Origin: Rosettibacter sp964572725
GTDB taxonomy: Bacteria > Bacteroidota > Ignavibacteria > Ignavibacteriales > Melioribacteraceae
Direction of reading: 5' to 3'
Assembly (NCBI GenBank): GCA_964572725.1
Contig: CAZNFW010000010.1
Coordinates: forward strand, 1 to 64,000
DNA: 64,000 nucleotides
A program made the translations under genes and the position numbers. Position 1 is the first letter of the stretch; every line of letters starts with the position of its first letter. Below are positions 18,176 through 28,319 of the stretch, in pieces. The notes beneath the pieces were generated by a model, which had not been told where the DNA came from, did not search any database, and saw nothing but the letters and a program-made list of their open reading frames with translations.

Positions 18176-19516
18176 ATGGATAATCCAGAAATTAGCATAG
18201 GTATATTAAGCAGCAAAGAAATTCGATTTGATTTATACGGAGAATTTTTTGAGAATTCAACAAATAAAAAATTTAGTGGCAATTATACAGCAATTTTAGA
18301 TAACGAAAAAATCATTTTGAATCAGAATTCAAAAGAAATTTTTTCTTCGACAGAAATTATACTTACACCTAAAGACATAGAAGAAGAATCTTTTGTTCTT
18401 CATGATGTTATTATAGGCAAACAATTTCACTGGGAAAGAAAAGAAAAACAAAGATTTCGAGGATCTCTGAAAATAATAATTGATGAAAATAATTTAACTG
18501 CTGTAAATATTATTCCTCTTGATGATTATCTTGTAAGTGTAATTTCATCCGAAATGAGTTCAAATTGTTCTTTTGAATTATTGAAAGCTCATGCAATTGT
18601 TTCAAGAAGCTGGGTATTAGCACAATTAGAAAAAACAAAAAATTTTTCTTCAATAAATGAATTAATTACTGAAGATGAAATAATTAGATGGTATCACCGA
18701 AACAACCATACAAAATTTGATTTCTGTGCTGATGACCATTGTCAAAGGTATCAGGGCATAACAAAAATACTCAATGAAAAAGCTTATGAAGCAGTTGATA
18801 TGACACGCGGTTTAGTTTTAATGTATGACAATAAAATATGTGATACTCGTTATTCAAAATGCTGCGGAGGAATTACTGAATCATACGAAAATGTCTGGGA
18901 ACCTGTAAAATATCATTATCTTGTTCCTGTCCTCGATTATAAATTTGAATTCGAAGGTCTCGATTACGATTTAACCAAAGAAGAAAATTTTGAACAATGG
19001 TTAAAATCTTCTCCTCATGCTTTTTGCAATACCACCAATAAAAAAATTCTTTCTCAGATTCTAAATCAATTTGATATACAAGAAAATATTTCTTCTGAAC
19101 AAAACTATTACAGATGGAAAGTTGAATATTCACAGGATGAAATTTCTGAAATTATAAAATCAAAAAGCGGAATTGATTTTGGAAATATTGTTGATTTAAT
19201 TCCAGTTGAAAGAGGTTATTCGGGAAGAATTATTAGATTAAAAATAGTTGGCACAAAAAAAACTTTAACCATCGGAAAAGAACTTGAAATTAGAAAAACA
19301 TTATCAAAAACTCATCTTTACAGTTCTGCATTCATTGTTAAAAAAGAAAACATCGTTGAGAATATCCCATCAAAATTTATTTTATATGGTTGCGGGTGGG
19401 GACATGGAGTAGGATTGTGTCAGATTGGTGCCGCAGTTATGGGAGAAATGGGTTATTTGTTCGATGAAATTCTTCTTCATTACTACAAAGGTGCTAAAAT
19501 TCATAAAATTTACTGA
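18176..19516 (+). CDS. SpoIID/LytB-domain protein, amidase enhancer-like
   Basis: This 446-residue protein has the SpoIID/LytB architecture. The central segment contains PLDDYLVSVISSEMSS and LLKAHAIVSRSWVLAQ. RYQGI and the cysteine-bearing YSKCCGGIT motif follow. The C-terminal GCGWGHGVGLCQIGAAVMGEMG motif completes the domain. SpoIID relatives are lytic transglycosylases acting on denuded glycan strands, or amidase enhancers. No signal peptide is visible at the chosen ATG, which is odd for a wall-acting enzyme. Bacteroidota homologues of this kind are often found in carbohydrate gene contexts. It overlaps the next gene by one base (TGATG), indicating coupled translation. Confidence 0.85.
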   Translation: MDNPEISIGILSSKEIRFDLYGEFFENSTNKKFSGNYTAILDNEKIILNQNSKEIFSSTEIILTPKDIEEESFVLHDVIIGKQFHWERKEKQRFRGSLKIIIDENNLTAVNIIPLDDYLVSVISSEMSSNCSFELLKAHAIVSRSWVLAQLEKTKNFSSINELITEDEIIRWYHRNNHTKFDFCADDHCQRYQGITKILNEKAYEAVDMTRGLVLMYDNKICDTRYSKCCGGITESYENVWEPVKYHYLVPVLDYKFEFEGLDYDLTKEENFEQWLKSSPHAFCNTTNKKILSQILNQFDIQENISSEQNYYRWKVEYSQDEISEIIKSKSGIDFGNIVDLIPVERGYSGRIIRLKIVGTKKTLTIGKELEIRKTLSKTHLYSSAFIVKKENIVENIPSKFILYGCGWGHGVGLCQIGAAVMGEMGYLFDEILLHYYKGAKIHKIY

Positions 19517-20637
19517 TGAAAATACTTAAGACATGTTTATCAAAAAGCTGGGGTGGTCTGGAAATGTTTGCTCTCCAGACAGTTAAAGAATTACTAAAAA
19601 AAAATATTAATGCAGAACTCTTATGTTATCCAGATTCAAAAATTCATAAAGAAGCAGTTAATGAAGGAATTATTACTCACACATCAAAATTTACAGGTTA
19701 CTTCCATCCTTATGAAACTATTAAGACTGCTGCATTTCTTAAAAATAATAACTACGATATTATTCATTGCGGTGCTTCAAAAGATTTATGGTTAATTGTT
19801 CCTGCTCTGAAATTATCTAGTATTAACGCACCTTTAATTCTTTCCAAACAGATGGGTTCGTACATAATTAAAAAAGATTTCTTTCATAAAATTATTTACA
19901 AAAGGGTAACTTATGCTCTCGCAATAAGTAATATCATTGCAAAAAATTTAATTGACACAACACCGCTTCCAAAAGAAAAAATTCTGCTGCTTCATAATGC
20001 AATTGACACAAACAAATTTAATCCAGAAACAGTTGACAGAATGAGTGTAAGAAAGGAATTTATGATAAAAGATGATGAGATTTTAATAGGAATGATAGCA
20101 AGATTTAGTCCGGGCAAAGGTCACGAAGAATTTTTATTTGCTGCAAATGAATTGACTAAAAAGTATGACAATATAAAATTCATGATTGTGGGCGAAGCAA
20201 GCAAAGGTGAAGAAGAATATGAAAAAGAAATTAAAAGTCTATCTAAAAATCTCGGTTTGACAAATAAAATTATTTTTACAGGTTTCAGAAAAGATACACC
20301 AGAAGTTTTAGCTGCAATGGATATTTTTGTTTTCCCATCTCATGCTGAAGCATTTGGTATTGCACTCGCAGAAGCTTTGAGTATGGGAAAACCTTCTGTG
20401 TGTTCAAATTCAGATGGAGTTTTAGACATTGCAGTTGATGGAATTACTTCTCTGCTTTTTGAAAAACAAAACTGGAAAAACCTTTCAGAAAAGATTGAAA
20501 CATTAATTCTTAATCCGGATTTAAGAAGTAAATTTGGAACCGCAGCAAGAAAAAGAGCAGTTGAATTTTTTGACTTAAATGTATTTTCAGATAAACTCAT
20601 AAATATTTATGAAAAAGCGTTACAAGAAAGGAGATAA
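19516..20637 (+). CDS. Family 4 glycosyltransferase
   Basis: This 373-residue GT-B fold enzyme has an N-terminal acceptor-binding half (WGGLEMFALQTV). The C-terminal donor-binding half contains IGMIARFSPGKGH and the EAFGIALAEALSMGKPSV segment, the E-x7-E motif that binds nucleotide sugars. The chemistry is retaining transfer of a sugar to a glycan or lipid-linked acceptor at the cytoplasmic membrane; donor and acceptor are unknown. It is coupled by a one-base overlap to the SpoIID-like gene and followed 11 bp later by the BatA-like gene. Confidence 0.9.
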   Translation: MKILKTCLSKSWGGLEMFALQTVKELLKKNINAELLCYPDSKIHKEAVNEGIITHTSKFTGYFHPYETIKTAAFLKNNNYDIIHCGASKDLWLIVPALKLSSINAPLILSKQMGSYIIKKDFFHKIIYKRVTYALAISNIIAKNLIDTTPLPKEKILLLHNAIDTNKFNPETVDRMSVRKEFMIKDDEILIGMIARFSPGKGHEEFLFAANELTKKYDNIKFMIVGEASKGEEEYEKEIKSLSKNLGLTNKIIFTGFRKDTPEVLAAMDIFVFPSHAEAFGIALAEALSMGKPSVCSNSDGVLDIAVDGITSLLFEKQNWKNLSEKIETLILNPDLRSKFGTAARKRAVEFFDLNVFSDKLINIYEKALQERR

Positions 20638-20648
20638 TAATTTAGAAC

Positions 20649-22736
20649 ATGACTTTTCTTAATCCAGCAGTACTATTTGGTTTGATTGCAGCTTCTATTC
20701 CGATTATTCTTCACTTTTTGAATTTAAGAAAATTAAAAAAAGTTGAGTTCAGCACTTTAATTTTTTTAAAACAGCTTCAAAAATCAAAAATCAGAAAAAT
20801 CAAGATTAAGCAGTGGCTGCTGCTCTTGCTGAGAATACTGATTATTACTTTTATTGTTTTTGCTTTTGCACGACCTACAATTAAAAATATTTCATTTGCT
20901 TATAAATCTGCAAACACTACAGCAGTTATTTTAATTGATAACACATTCAGCATGTCAGCAGTTACTGGTTCTGGTTCATATTTCAACAAATCCAAACAAA
21001 TAGCTAAAAACTTAATTAACAATTTCAATACAAATGACGAAATTGCCATTCTTCCTCTTGTAAATAACAATGAAGAAATAAAAGCTTATACTAATTTTGA
21101 TTTTGTAAGAAAAATAATTGATAATCTTCAAATATCTTATCAAACAAATACGCTTAACAATGGAATAGTTAAAGCCGCTAAATTTTTTTATGAATCAAAA
21201 AATCTCAATAAAGAACTTTATATAATAACAGATTTGCAAAAGGGAAGAATTTATAACTCAAAAAAAGAATTATTAAACTTATCTGAACTGCTAAAAAATG
21301 TTAATGTTTATTTAATAGATGTCCATAGTAAAGAAGTAAAAAATCTTGGGATAGAAGAATTCAAAGTCAACAATCAGATATTTGAAAAGAATAAAACAAT
21401 AAGCTTTTCTGCAGTTGTAAAAAATTACTCAAACTCGTCTGTTAATAATTTTATTGCATCATTATTTATTAATGGAAAAAGAAGTGCACAGCAAAGCTTA
21501 TCATTAAATCCTCACGAATCACAATTAATAAACTTTGAAACTAATTTAAGCGATGCAGGTTTAATTGAAGCCGCAGTTGAACTTGAAGACGATGATATTA
21601 ATTATGATAATAAATTTTTTACATGCTTCTTCGTTCCAGACAAAATCAAAATTCTCATACTTACAGATAATAATTCCGACAACAGATTTATCAGTCTTGC
21701 TTTGTCCAGTCAAAACGGAAATAATTTTATTACTGAAAAAGATTTATCACTAATTTCTTCTATTAGACTTGAAGATTTCGACGCTGTATTTATTATTGGC
21801 TCAGATAAAATTAATGACAAAGACAAACTTAAAAATTATATAGAAAGCGGCGGCAATGCAATTTTAATGCCGGGTTCTAATAGTTCAATAAATTCTTTCC
21901 AGAATTTGTTAAAGTACCTTGAGATTGGAAATTTAATTTCATTCAAAGGCAAACTTAATTCACAGGAAATCTCAACTCAATTCGAAAAGGTTGATTTACA
22001 ACATCCATTGTTTGAAGATTTGTTCGAAGACAAATCAATAACTAAAATTGAATCTCCTGATATTTATTATTACGCTCAGATTATGCCCGATATTAAAGGC
22101 AAACCAATTATAAGCCTGTATGATAAGTCTGTTTTTTTGGGTGAGTACAAAATTGGTTCCGGCAAAATATTGCTTTTCAATATTTCGCCAGTTTTAAGCT
22201 GGAGTAATTTCCCTGTTAAATCTTTATTTGCACCGCTGATTAATAAAATTGTTTTTTATTTATCTTCTAAAACAAAAAGTCAGCAAAATATTTTTGCTGG
22301 GGATGAATTAACAGTGAATATACAAAACCTCAAAAATAATTTTGTAAAAGTTGTTCGACCGGATAATTCAAATGAAATTATTAATACAGATTCTCTTATC
22401 AACAAAAATTATCTTAATTATCTAAATACTGATTTAAATGGTATTTACAAATTTTACACTGATAATAAATTGATTGATTATTTTTCTGTAAATCACAATC
22501 CAAAAGAATCTTCATCGGATTACGAGACTTCTAATGATTTTGAAAATTACCTTAAAGAAATTTCATTTAAGGGAAATTTCATCAATCTGCATCCAGAAGA
22601 AGATTATATGAGAATAATTTATCAATCAAGATTTGGAATAGAACTCTGGAAATATTTTTTAATTGCAGCATTAATTTTATCAATCTTTGAAATGTTTCTG
22701 TCAAAAAGTTCTAAAAAAGATATGGCAAAAAACTGA
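20649..22736 (+). CDS. BatA-like membrane protein with von Willebrand A domain
   Basis: This 695-residue protein starts with the BatA N-terminal signature: FLNPAVLFGLIAASIPIILH, LRKLKKVEFS, and a second helix ending in AFARPT. A vWA domain follows at about residues 95-235 with the MIDAS-like DNTFSMS, a variant of DxSxS. A long periplasmic beta-rich region and a last transmembrane helix near residue 670 complete it. Homologues in Bacteroidota and Ignavibacteria are annotated as BatA or DUF4159-type proteins and sit with MoxR ATPases. No MoxR gene is visible here. Function is unknown. Confidence 0.82.
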   Translation: MTFLNPAVLFGLIAASIPIILHFLNLRKLKKVEFSTLIFLKQLQKSKIRKIKIKQWLLLLLRILIITFIVFAFARPTIKNISFAYKSANTTAVILIDNTFSMSAVTGSGSYFNKSKQIAKNLINNFNTNDEIAILPLVNNNEEIKAYTNFDFVRKIIDNLQISYQTNTLNNGIVKAAKFFYESKNLNKELYIITDLQKGRIYNSKKELLNLSELLKNVNVYLIDVHSKEVKNLGIEEFKVNNQIFEKNKTISFSAVVKNYSNSSVNNFIASLFINGKRSAQQSLSLNPHESQLINFETNLSDAGLIEAAVELEDDDINYDNKFFTCFFVPDKIKILILTDNNSDNRFISLALSSQNGNNFITEKDLSLISSIRLEDFDAVFIIGSDKINDKDKLKNYIESGGNAILMPGSNSSINSFQNLLKYLEIGNLISFKGKLNSQEISTQFEKVDLQHPLFEDLFEDKSITKIESPDIYYYAQIMPDIKGKPIISLYDKSVFLGEYKIGSGKILLFNISPVLSWSNFPVKSLFAPLINKIVFYLSSKTKSQQNIFAGDELTVNIQNLKNNFVKVVRPDNSNEIINTDSLINKNYLNYLNTDLNGIYKFYTDNKLIDYFSVNHNPKESSSDYETSNDFENYLKEISFKGNFINLHPEEDYMRIIYQSRFGIELWKYFLIAALILSIFEMFLSKSSKKDMAKN

Positions 22737-22789
22737 ATTGATTTAGATAGTAAATGATTTATAATTTAAAATGGTAAAAAAATTAAAAA

Positions 22790-24055
22790 ATGATAGAAGT
22801 AAAAAGAAAAGAAAGAGAAAGAGCAATATTAATTGCATTATCAACAGGAGAATATTCAGAAGAACAGATTGAAGAACATCTTGACGAATTAGAGTTGCTT
22901 GCAGATACAGCAGGTGCAGATACAGTATTCAAAATAATGCAGGAAAGATCAAAACCCGACCCAGCATTTTTTATTGGCAGAGGCAAAGCAGAAGAAATAG
23001 CACAATTAATTGAACCCAACGATATTCAATTAATCATTTTTGATGACGATTTAACTCCTTCACAAGTTAGAAATCTCGAAAAATTATTTGGAAGAAAAAT
23101 TCTCGACCGCAGCGGATTGATACTCGATATTTTTGCATCACATGCTAAAACTCGAGAAGCAAAAACTCAGGTTGAACTCGCTCAGCTCCAATACATGCTT
23201 CCCAGATTAACGAGAGCTTGGACTCACCTTTCAAAACAATACGGTGGAATTGGAACTAAAGGTCCCGGTGAAAAACAAATAGAAACGGACAGAAGATTAA
23301 TCAGAACAAGAATCAGCAAGCTAAAAGAATACCTTGAAAAAATTGAATACCAGCAGGAAATAAAAAGTTCTTCTCACAAAAAATTTATTACCGCCGTTAT
23401 TGTTGGATATACAAATGCCGGGAAATCAACACTATTAAACAGACTCACTCATGCAAATGTGCTTGCAGAAGATAAACTATTTGCTACTCTCGATTCTACT
23501 ACCCGTGCATGCATACTTGACAAAAACAAAAAAATTCTTTTGAGTGATACTGTAGGATTCATTCGAAAACTTCCTCATCATCTTATTGCTTCTTTCAAAA
23601 GTACTCTAAATGTTGTAAAAGAAGCAGATATTATTCTTCATTTAATTGATATAACAAATCCATATTTCGAAGAACACATAAAAGTAGTTGAAAACACTTT
23701 AGAACAATTAAACTGCGGGAAAAAAATTCAGATAAAAATTTTTAACAAGATTGACATTCTCAATAAAAGAGAATTGCTTGATTCAATAAATCACAGATAT
23801 CCAAACAGCTTATTCATTTCAGCTGAAAGAGGAATTGGAATAAGTAATCTCAAAGAACTTCTTCTTAAATATTATGAAAAAAACTTTGAAGAGTATCAAC
23901 TAAAATTAAAACATCATCAATCGAAAAAAATTTCGCTTATCTATGAACTTACCGAAGTTCTTGAATCAATTTACAAAGATGATTATGTATTGCTTAAATA
24001 CCGCGCAAGTAAACCAGTTCAAAGCAGAATATTAAAATTGGTTCATCAAAACTAA
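22790..24055 (+). CDS. hflX: GTPase HflX
   Basis: This 421-residue P-loop GTPase binds the 50S subunit and helps rescue or split stalled ribosomes. The N-terminal HflX domain contains FFIGRGKAEEIA, DDDLTPSQVRNLEK and RSGLILDIFASHAKTREAK. The glycine-rich GGIGTKGPGEKQIETDRR linker follows. The G domain has VGYTNAGKSTLLNRL (G1), LSDTVGFIRKLP (G3, DxxG) and FNKID (G4). Length is normal for the family. No clear ribosome binding site precedes the ATG. It follows the BatA-like gene by about 53 bp. Confidence 0.95.
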   Translation: MIEVKRKERERAILIALSTGEYSEEQIEEHLDELELLADTAGADTVFKIMQERSKPDPAFFIGRGKAEEIAQLIEPNDIQLIIFDDDLTPSQVRNLEKLFGRKILDRSGLILDIFASHAKTREAKTQVELAQLQYMLPRLTRAWTHLSKQYGGIGTKGPGEKQIETDRRLIRTRISKLKEYLEKIEYQQEIKSSSHKKFITAVIVGYTNAGKSTLLNRLTHANVLAEDKLFATLDSTTRACILDKNKKILLSDTVGFIRKLPHHLIASFKSTLNVVKEADIILHLIDITNPYFEEHIKVVENTLEQLNCGKKIQIKIFNKIDILNKRELLDSINHRYPNSLFISAERGIGISNLKELLLKYYEKNFEEYQLKLKHHQSKKISLIYELTEVLESIYKDDYVLLKYRASKPVQSRILKLVHQN

Positions 24056-24189
24056 TTATTTATTTTATTGAATAATAAAAATCATTTTAGAATTTATGTA
24101 TCTATCTCCCAAAGAAAATTTCTTTTCAATTTTTCTTATATCTATTAATGAATTCACCCTTCCAAATAAAAACAAACAAGAGAACCAAT

Positions 24190-25749
24190 ATGAAATTAAT
24201 AATTGATGGAAACTCACTTACTCTAAAAAGTATAGAAAAATTTTTATCTAATAACCTCACAATTGAATTATCAAAAGATGCAAAAAAGAAAATTTCAAAA
24301 GCCAGTTCGCTTGTTGATAAATGGGTTAGTGAAGGGAAAATAATTTACGGAGTTACAACAGGTTTTGGTGATTTTTCTAATGTGCGGATTGATAAAAAAG
24401 ACATTGAAAAACTTCAGGAAAATTTGATTATAAGTCACACTGCTGGAGTTGGAGAAAATTTGCCGCCTCATATAGTTAAACTAATGATGCTGCTTAGAGC
24501 AAATGCGCTTGCGGGTGGTTACTCAGGAATTAAACTTAATACACTTCAACTGTTAATTGATTTAATTAACAAAAATATTTTGCCTGTAATTCCATCACAA
24601 GGTTCAGTTGGTTCGAGCGGAGATTTAGCTCCTTTAGCTCATCTTGTTTTAGCAATGATAGGGAAAGGAAAAGTTCAGATAATTAAAAACATATTCGATG
24701 AAACATCTATAACAAAAGCAAAAATTATATCTTCTAAAGCTGCATTAAAAAAATTTGGTTTAGAGCCTGCTCGTCTTACAGCTAAAGAAGGTTTAGCTTT
24801 AATTAATGGCACACAAATGATGGCGGCTTTCGGTTCATATATTTGTATTGAAGCATTGAAATTAATTAAACTGGCAGATATTGTCGCTGCTTTATCTCAC
24901 GAAGCACTGCGTGCTACGGATGATGCATTCAATCTAAAACTTCATAAATTAAGACCATACAAGGGACAATTAACAGTTGCCGAAAACCTTCTTAAACTTT
25001 TAAGAAACAGTGAGATTAGAAAATCACACAAACTAAATGACCCAAGAGTTCAAGATGCTTATTCATTAAGATGTATACCACAAATTCATGGTGCTGTAAG
25101 AGACACCATTGATTTTGTCTGCTCCCAAATTGAAATTGAAATTAATTCAGTTACAGATAATCCAATTATTTTTTATGAAGATAAAGATTACATAAGCGGA
25201 GGAAATTTTCATGGTGAGCCATTAGCTCTTCCTCTTGACTATATGGCAATTGCTCTTTCGGAACTTGCAAATATTTCAGAAAGAAGAATTGATAGATTGT
25301 TAAACGGTTCTTCTGAAATGCTGCCAAAATTTCTTACAAATAATGGAGGCATAAACTCAGGATACATGATGCTTCAATATACTGCTGCCTCACTGGTATC
25401 AGAAAATAAAGTTCTTTCACACCCTGCAAGTGTTGATTCTATTCCAACTTCTGCAAACAAAGAAGATATAAATTCAATGGGTTCAATATCTGCAAGGAAA
25501 TGTTATCAGGTATTAAAAAATACTCAAACCGTTATTGCACTTGAATTATTAGCTGCAGCACAAGCGTTAGAATTTTTAAAACCTCTAAAATGCGGTGAAG
25601 GGACAAATATTGCTTATCAAACAATTCGTAAATTTATTCCCCCATTAAAAGATGATAGAATAATCAAGGAAGATATTGATAAAATAATTGAACTGATTAA
25701 AACAAATATAATTTTATCTGAGGTTGAAAAATATATCAATATAAAATAA
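24190..25749 (+). CDS. hutH: Histidine ammonia-lyase with Ser-Ser-Gly MIO triad
   Basis: About 519 residues encode an aromatic amino acid lyase of the HAL/PAL family. It deaminates L-histidine to urocanate using an MIO cofactor formed from a tripeptide. Motifs are YGVTTGFGDF, SHTAGVGE (HAL-type His83 region), GSVGSSGDLAPLAH and the SVTDNPI segment. The cofactor triad reads Ser142-Ser143-Gly144, whereas classical enzymes have Ala-Ser-Gly. The ATG at 24190 gives the family N-terminus MKLIIDGNSL; an upstream ATG at 24148 adds 14 residues. No hutU, hutI or hutG lies nearby, so the rest of the pathway is elsewhere or the substrate differs. Confidence 0.88.
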   Translation: MKLIIDGNSLTLKSIEKFLSNNLTIELSKDAKKKISKASSLVDKWVSEGKIIYGVTTGFGDFSNVRIDKKDIEKLQENLIISHTAGVGENLPPHIVKLMMLLRANALAGGYSGIKLNTLQLLIDLINKNILPVIPSQGSVGSSGDLAPLAHLVLAMIGKGKVQIIKNIFDETSITKAKIISSKAALKKFGLEPARLTAKEGLALINGTQMMAAFGSYICIEALKLIKLADIVAALSHEALRATDDAFNLKLHKLRPYKGQLTVAENLLKLLRNSEIRKSHKLNDPRVQDAYSLRCIPQIHGAVRDTIDFVCSQIEIEINSVTDNPIIFYEDKDYISGGNFHGEPLALPLDYMAIALSELANISERRIDRLLNGSSEMLPKFLTNNGGINSGYMMLQYTAASLVSENKVLSHPASVDSIPTSANKEDINSMGSISARKCYQVLKNTQTVIALELLAAAQALEFLKPLKCGEGTNIAYQTIRKFIPPLKDDRIIKEDIDKIIELIKTNIILSEVEKYINIK

Positions 25750-25795
25750 GGAATTACTCCTTAGATTTTTAGTTAGCCCTCAATAAAAAATATAT

Positions 25796-25821
25796 GCCGC
25801 AAAGTCTAACTTCTTTGCGGC
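25796..25821. terminator. Bidirectional hairpin terminator
   Basis: A 9-bp stem (GCCGCAAAG at 25796-25804 with CTTTGCGGC at 25813-25821) and an 8-nt loop lie between convergent hutH and serC. An A-run precedes it and TTTAAGTTT follows. Confidence 0.8.
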
Positions 25822-25828
25822 TTTAAGT

Positions 25829-26917
25829 TTAATTCTTCTTTCTAAATTCTTCCATGAATGTAACTAATGTTTCAACACCTTTTTTGGGGAAAGCATTATA
25901 AATTGATGCACGTATTCCGCCCACGCTTCTGTGTCCCTTTAAGCCGTCTAAATCTCTTTTCTTTGCTTCTTCAATAAATTTTTTTTCTAATTCTTCATTT
26001 GGCAATCTAAATGTTACATTCATTAATGAACGGTCTTCTGGAACTTTTACTGTACCTTTGTAAAATCCTTCGCTTGAATCAATAACATCATAAAGAATTT
26101 TGGCTTTTTCAACATTTCGTTTATACATTTCATCCAGACCGCCCATGTTTAATAACCACTTGAATACCAATCCAGCAATATAAATTCCAAAAGTTGAAGG
26201 AGTATTATATAATGAATTATTTTCAACATGAACTTTATAATTCAAGTAAGTATGAAGACTATCCGATGACCTTTCAAGCAAATCTCTTCTAATAATTACA
26301 AGAGTAACACCTGCAGGGCCGATATTCTTTTGAGCACCAGCATATATTAATCCGTATTTATTTACATCAATTTTCTTATGAAGTATATCTGAAGATGCAT
26401 CACATACTAATGGAACATTTCCAACTTCCGGTTCAGTTTTCCATTGAGTTCCATAAATTGTGTTGTTCGAAGTAAAATGAACATATGAAGCATCGGGATC
26501 AAGTTTTAATTCGGATTGCAGCGGAAGACGAGTAAAATTTTCTTCTTCTGTTGATGCAGCAATATTAACAGTTCCAACTCTTTTAGCTTCTTTCACTGCT
26601 TTTTTAGCCCATGAACCAGTAACGATATAATCAGCTTTATTTTTGGGTGGCATTAAGTTTAAAGGCACCATTGAGAATTGCAGTGTAGCTCCTCCCTGAA
26701 GAAAAAGAACAGCATAATTGTCATTAATATCAAGAAGTTTTCTTAAATCAGCTTCTGCTTCTTTAATAATCTGGTCAAAAATTTTTCCGCGATGGCTCAT
26801 TTCCATTACACTCATTCCACATCCTTTATAAGAAAATAAATCTTTCTGTGCTTCGAGCAACACTTCTTCAGGTAATACTGCTGGACCAGCACTAAAGTTA
26901 TAAATTCGCTTTTCCAT
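25829..26917 (-). CDS. serC: Phosphoserine aminotransferase
   Basis: This 362-residue class V PLP enzyme converts 3-phosphohydroxypyruvate and glutamate to phosphoserine in serine synthesis. It also serves pyridoxal phosphate synthesis in some bacteria. Family landmarks are NFSAGPAVLPEEVL at the start, SHRGK, FLQGGATLQFSMVP, and the PLP-lysine region YAGAQKNIGPAG. GLKGHRSVGGIRASIYNA is near the end. All are intact and the length is standard. AAAAAGGAATCTAAA precedes the ATG. It lies 46 bp downstream of the DUF1015 gene, a recurrent serC neighbour. Confidence 0.96.
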   Translation of the reverse strand: MEKRIYNFSAGPAVLPEEVLLEAQKDLFSYKGCGMSVMEMSHRGKIFDQIIKEAEADLRKLLDINDNYAVLFLQGGATLQFSMVPLNLMPPKNKADYIVTGSWAKKAVKEAKRVGTVNIAASTEEENFTRLPLQSELKLDPDASYVHFTSNNTIYGTQWKTEPEVGNVPLVCDASSDILHKKIDVNKYGLIYAGAQKNIGPAGVTLVIIRRDLLERSSDSLHTYLNYKVHVENNSLYNTPSTFGIYIAGLVFKWLLNMGGLDEMYKRNVEKAKILYDVIDSSEGFYKGTVKVPEDRSLMNVTFRLPNEELEKKFIEEAKKRDLDGLKGHRSVGGIRASIYNAFPKKGVETLVTFMEEFRKKN

Positions 26918-26963
26918 TTTAGATTCCTTTTTATAGTTAATAATTATTTTATCTGAAACTTTA

Positions 26964-28196
26964 TTAAATCAAATGAACCAGCAAACCATCTCTTAACTTT
27001 GGTTCGAACCAAGTTGATTTTGGCGGCATTATTTCGCCGGCATCAGAAATATTCATCAAATCATCTAAAGTTACAGGATACATAGAAAATGCAACCTCTG
27101 CTTTGCCGCTGTCAACAAGTTTTACTAATTCATTTGTACCTCTTATTCCACCAATAAAATCAATGTTAGTATCAGTACGAGGATCATTTATTCCAAGTAC
27201 TGGATGCAAAAGATAATTTTGTAATATGCTTACATCAAGATTATCTGAAACAGTTTTACCTTTTTTTACATTCTCATTTGGTCTTAGCATATACCAGTTT
27301 TTGTCAATATACATACAAAATGTTTTTTGTTTATCAGGAACAGGAGTATTAGTTTTTTCAATCAAGAAATTTTCTTCTACTCTTTTAAGAAACTCTTCTT
27401 TCTTCATGTTTAATTTATGAACTATCCTGTTATATGGTAATATTTTAAGTTGATTCGAGGGAAAGAGAACTGCGAGGAAATAATTATATTCTTCCTCTCC
27501 ATTATGATATGGATTCTGTTCTTTTTTAATTTTTTGAACTCTGCTTGCACTTGCAGCCCGATGATGACCATCTGCAATATAAAGGTAATCGACTTTTGCA
27601 ATTTCATTAATAATATCATTTAAATAATCATCAGGAAGAATCCATATTGTATGCTTAATTCCATCTGCTGCAGTAAAATCGTAAATTGGATTTAATTTTG
27701 TTATTACATTATTAATTATTTTATCAACTGATTCAACCGCACGATATGTTAAAAAAACAGGTCCAGTTTGTGCTTCTGTAATTAAAATATGATTTGTTCT
27801 GTCATCTTCTTTAACTTTGCGTGTTTTTTCATGTTTTTTAATTATGTCTTTATCATAATCTTCTACAGAAAAAGTTGCAGCAAGACCAACCTGCGAATGA
27901 TTTCCCATTACAAGTTTATAAATATAAATATGTGGATTATCATCAATCATCAGCGGGGCTTCTGATTTCAATCTCTCAAGATTTTCTTTCGCTTTTTGAT
28001 ATACTTCATTTGAATAAATATCTTCGACATTAGGCAATTCTATTTCCGAACGGGTTACTCTAAGAAAACTTAATGGATTTCCTTTTGCAAGTTCTGCAGC
28101 TTCTTCTCTGCTGACTACATCGTAAGGTACACTTGCAATTAGATGAGCAACCTTTTCATTTGGTCTTAATGCTCTAAATGGACGAATAACAGCCAT
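26964..28196 (-). CDS. DUF1015 family protein
   Basis: About 410 residues match the DUF1015 family: PFRALRPN at the N-terminus, ASVPYDVVSREEA, NPLSFLRVTRSEI, the IADGHHRAASAS motif, and VDSGKAEVAFSMYPV near the C-terminus. The biochemical function is not established. Frequent linkage to serine biosynthesis genes (serC, serA) suggests a link to that pathway. The ATG at 28196 has GGAG 5 nt upstream; the frame is open to 28229. It is probably cotranscribed with serC. Confidence 0.88.
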   Translation of the reverse strand: MAVIRPFRALRPNEKVAHLIASVPYDVVSREEAAELAKGNPLSFLRVTRSEIELPNVEDIYSNEVYQKAKENLERLKSEAPLMIDDNPHIYIYKLVMGNHSQVGLAATFSVEDYDKDIIKKHEKTRKVKEDDRTNHILITEAQTGPVFLTYRAVESVDKIINNVITKLNPIYDFTAADGIKHTIWILPDDYLNDIINEIAKVDYLYIADGHHRAASASRVQKIKKEQNPYHNGEEEYNYFLAVLFPSNQLKILPYNRIVHKLNMKKEEFLKRVEENFLIEKTNTPVPDKQKTFCMYIDKNWYMLRPNENVKKGKTVSDNLDVSILQNYLLHPVLGINDPRTDTNIDFIGGIRGTNELVKLVDSGKAEVAFSMYPVTLDDLMNISDAGEIMPPKSTWFEPKLRDGLLVHLI

Positions 28197-28319
28197 AATT
28201 TCTCCAATAATGAAAAATTTATTATGCAAAATAGTATATAAAGGTATTATTGTAAAATAGAAATGAAGTTTAAATAATTATAAATAATTATGCATAATTA
28301 TGAATAAAGAGTTTCGGTT

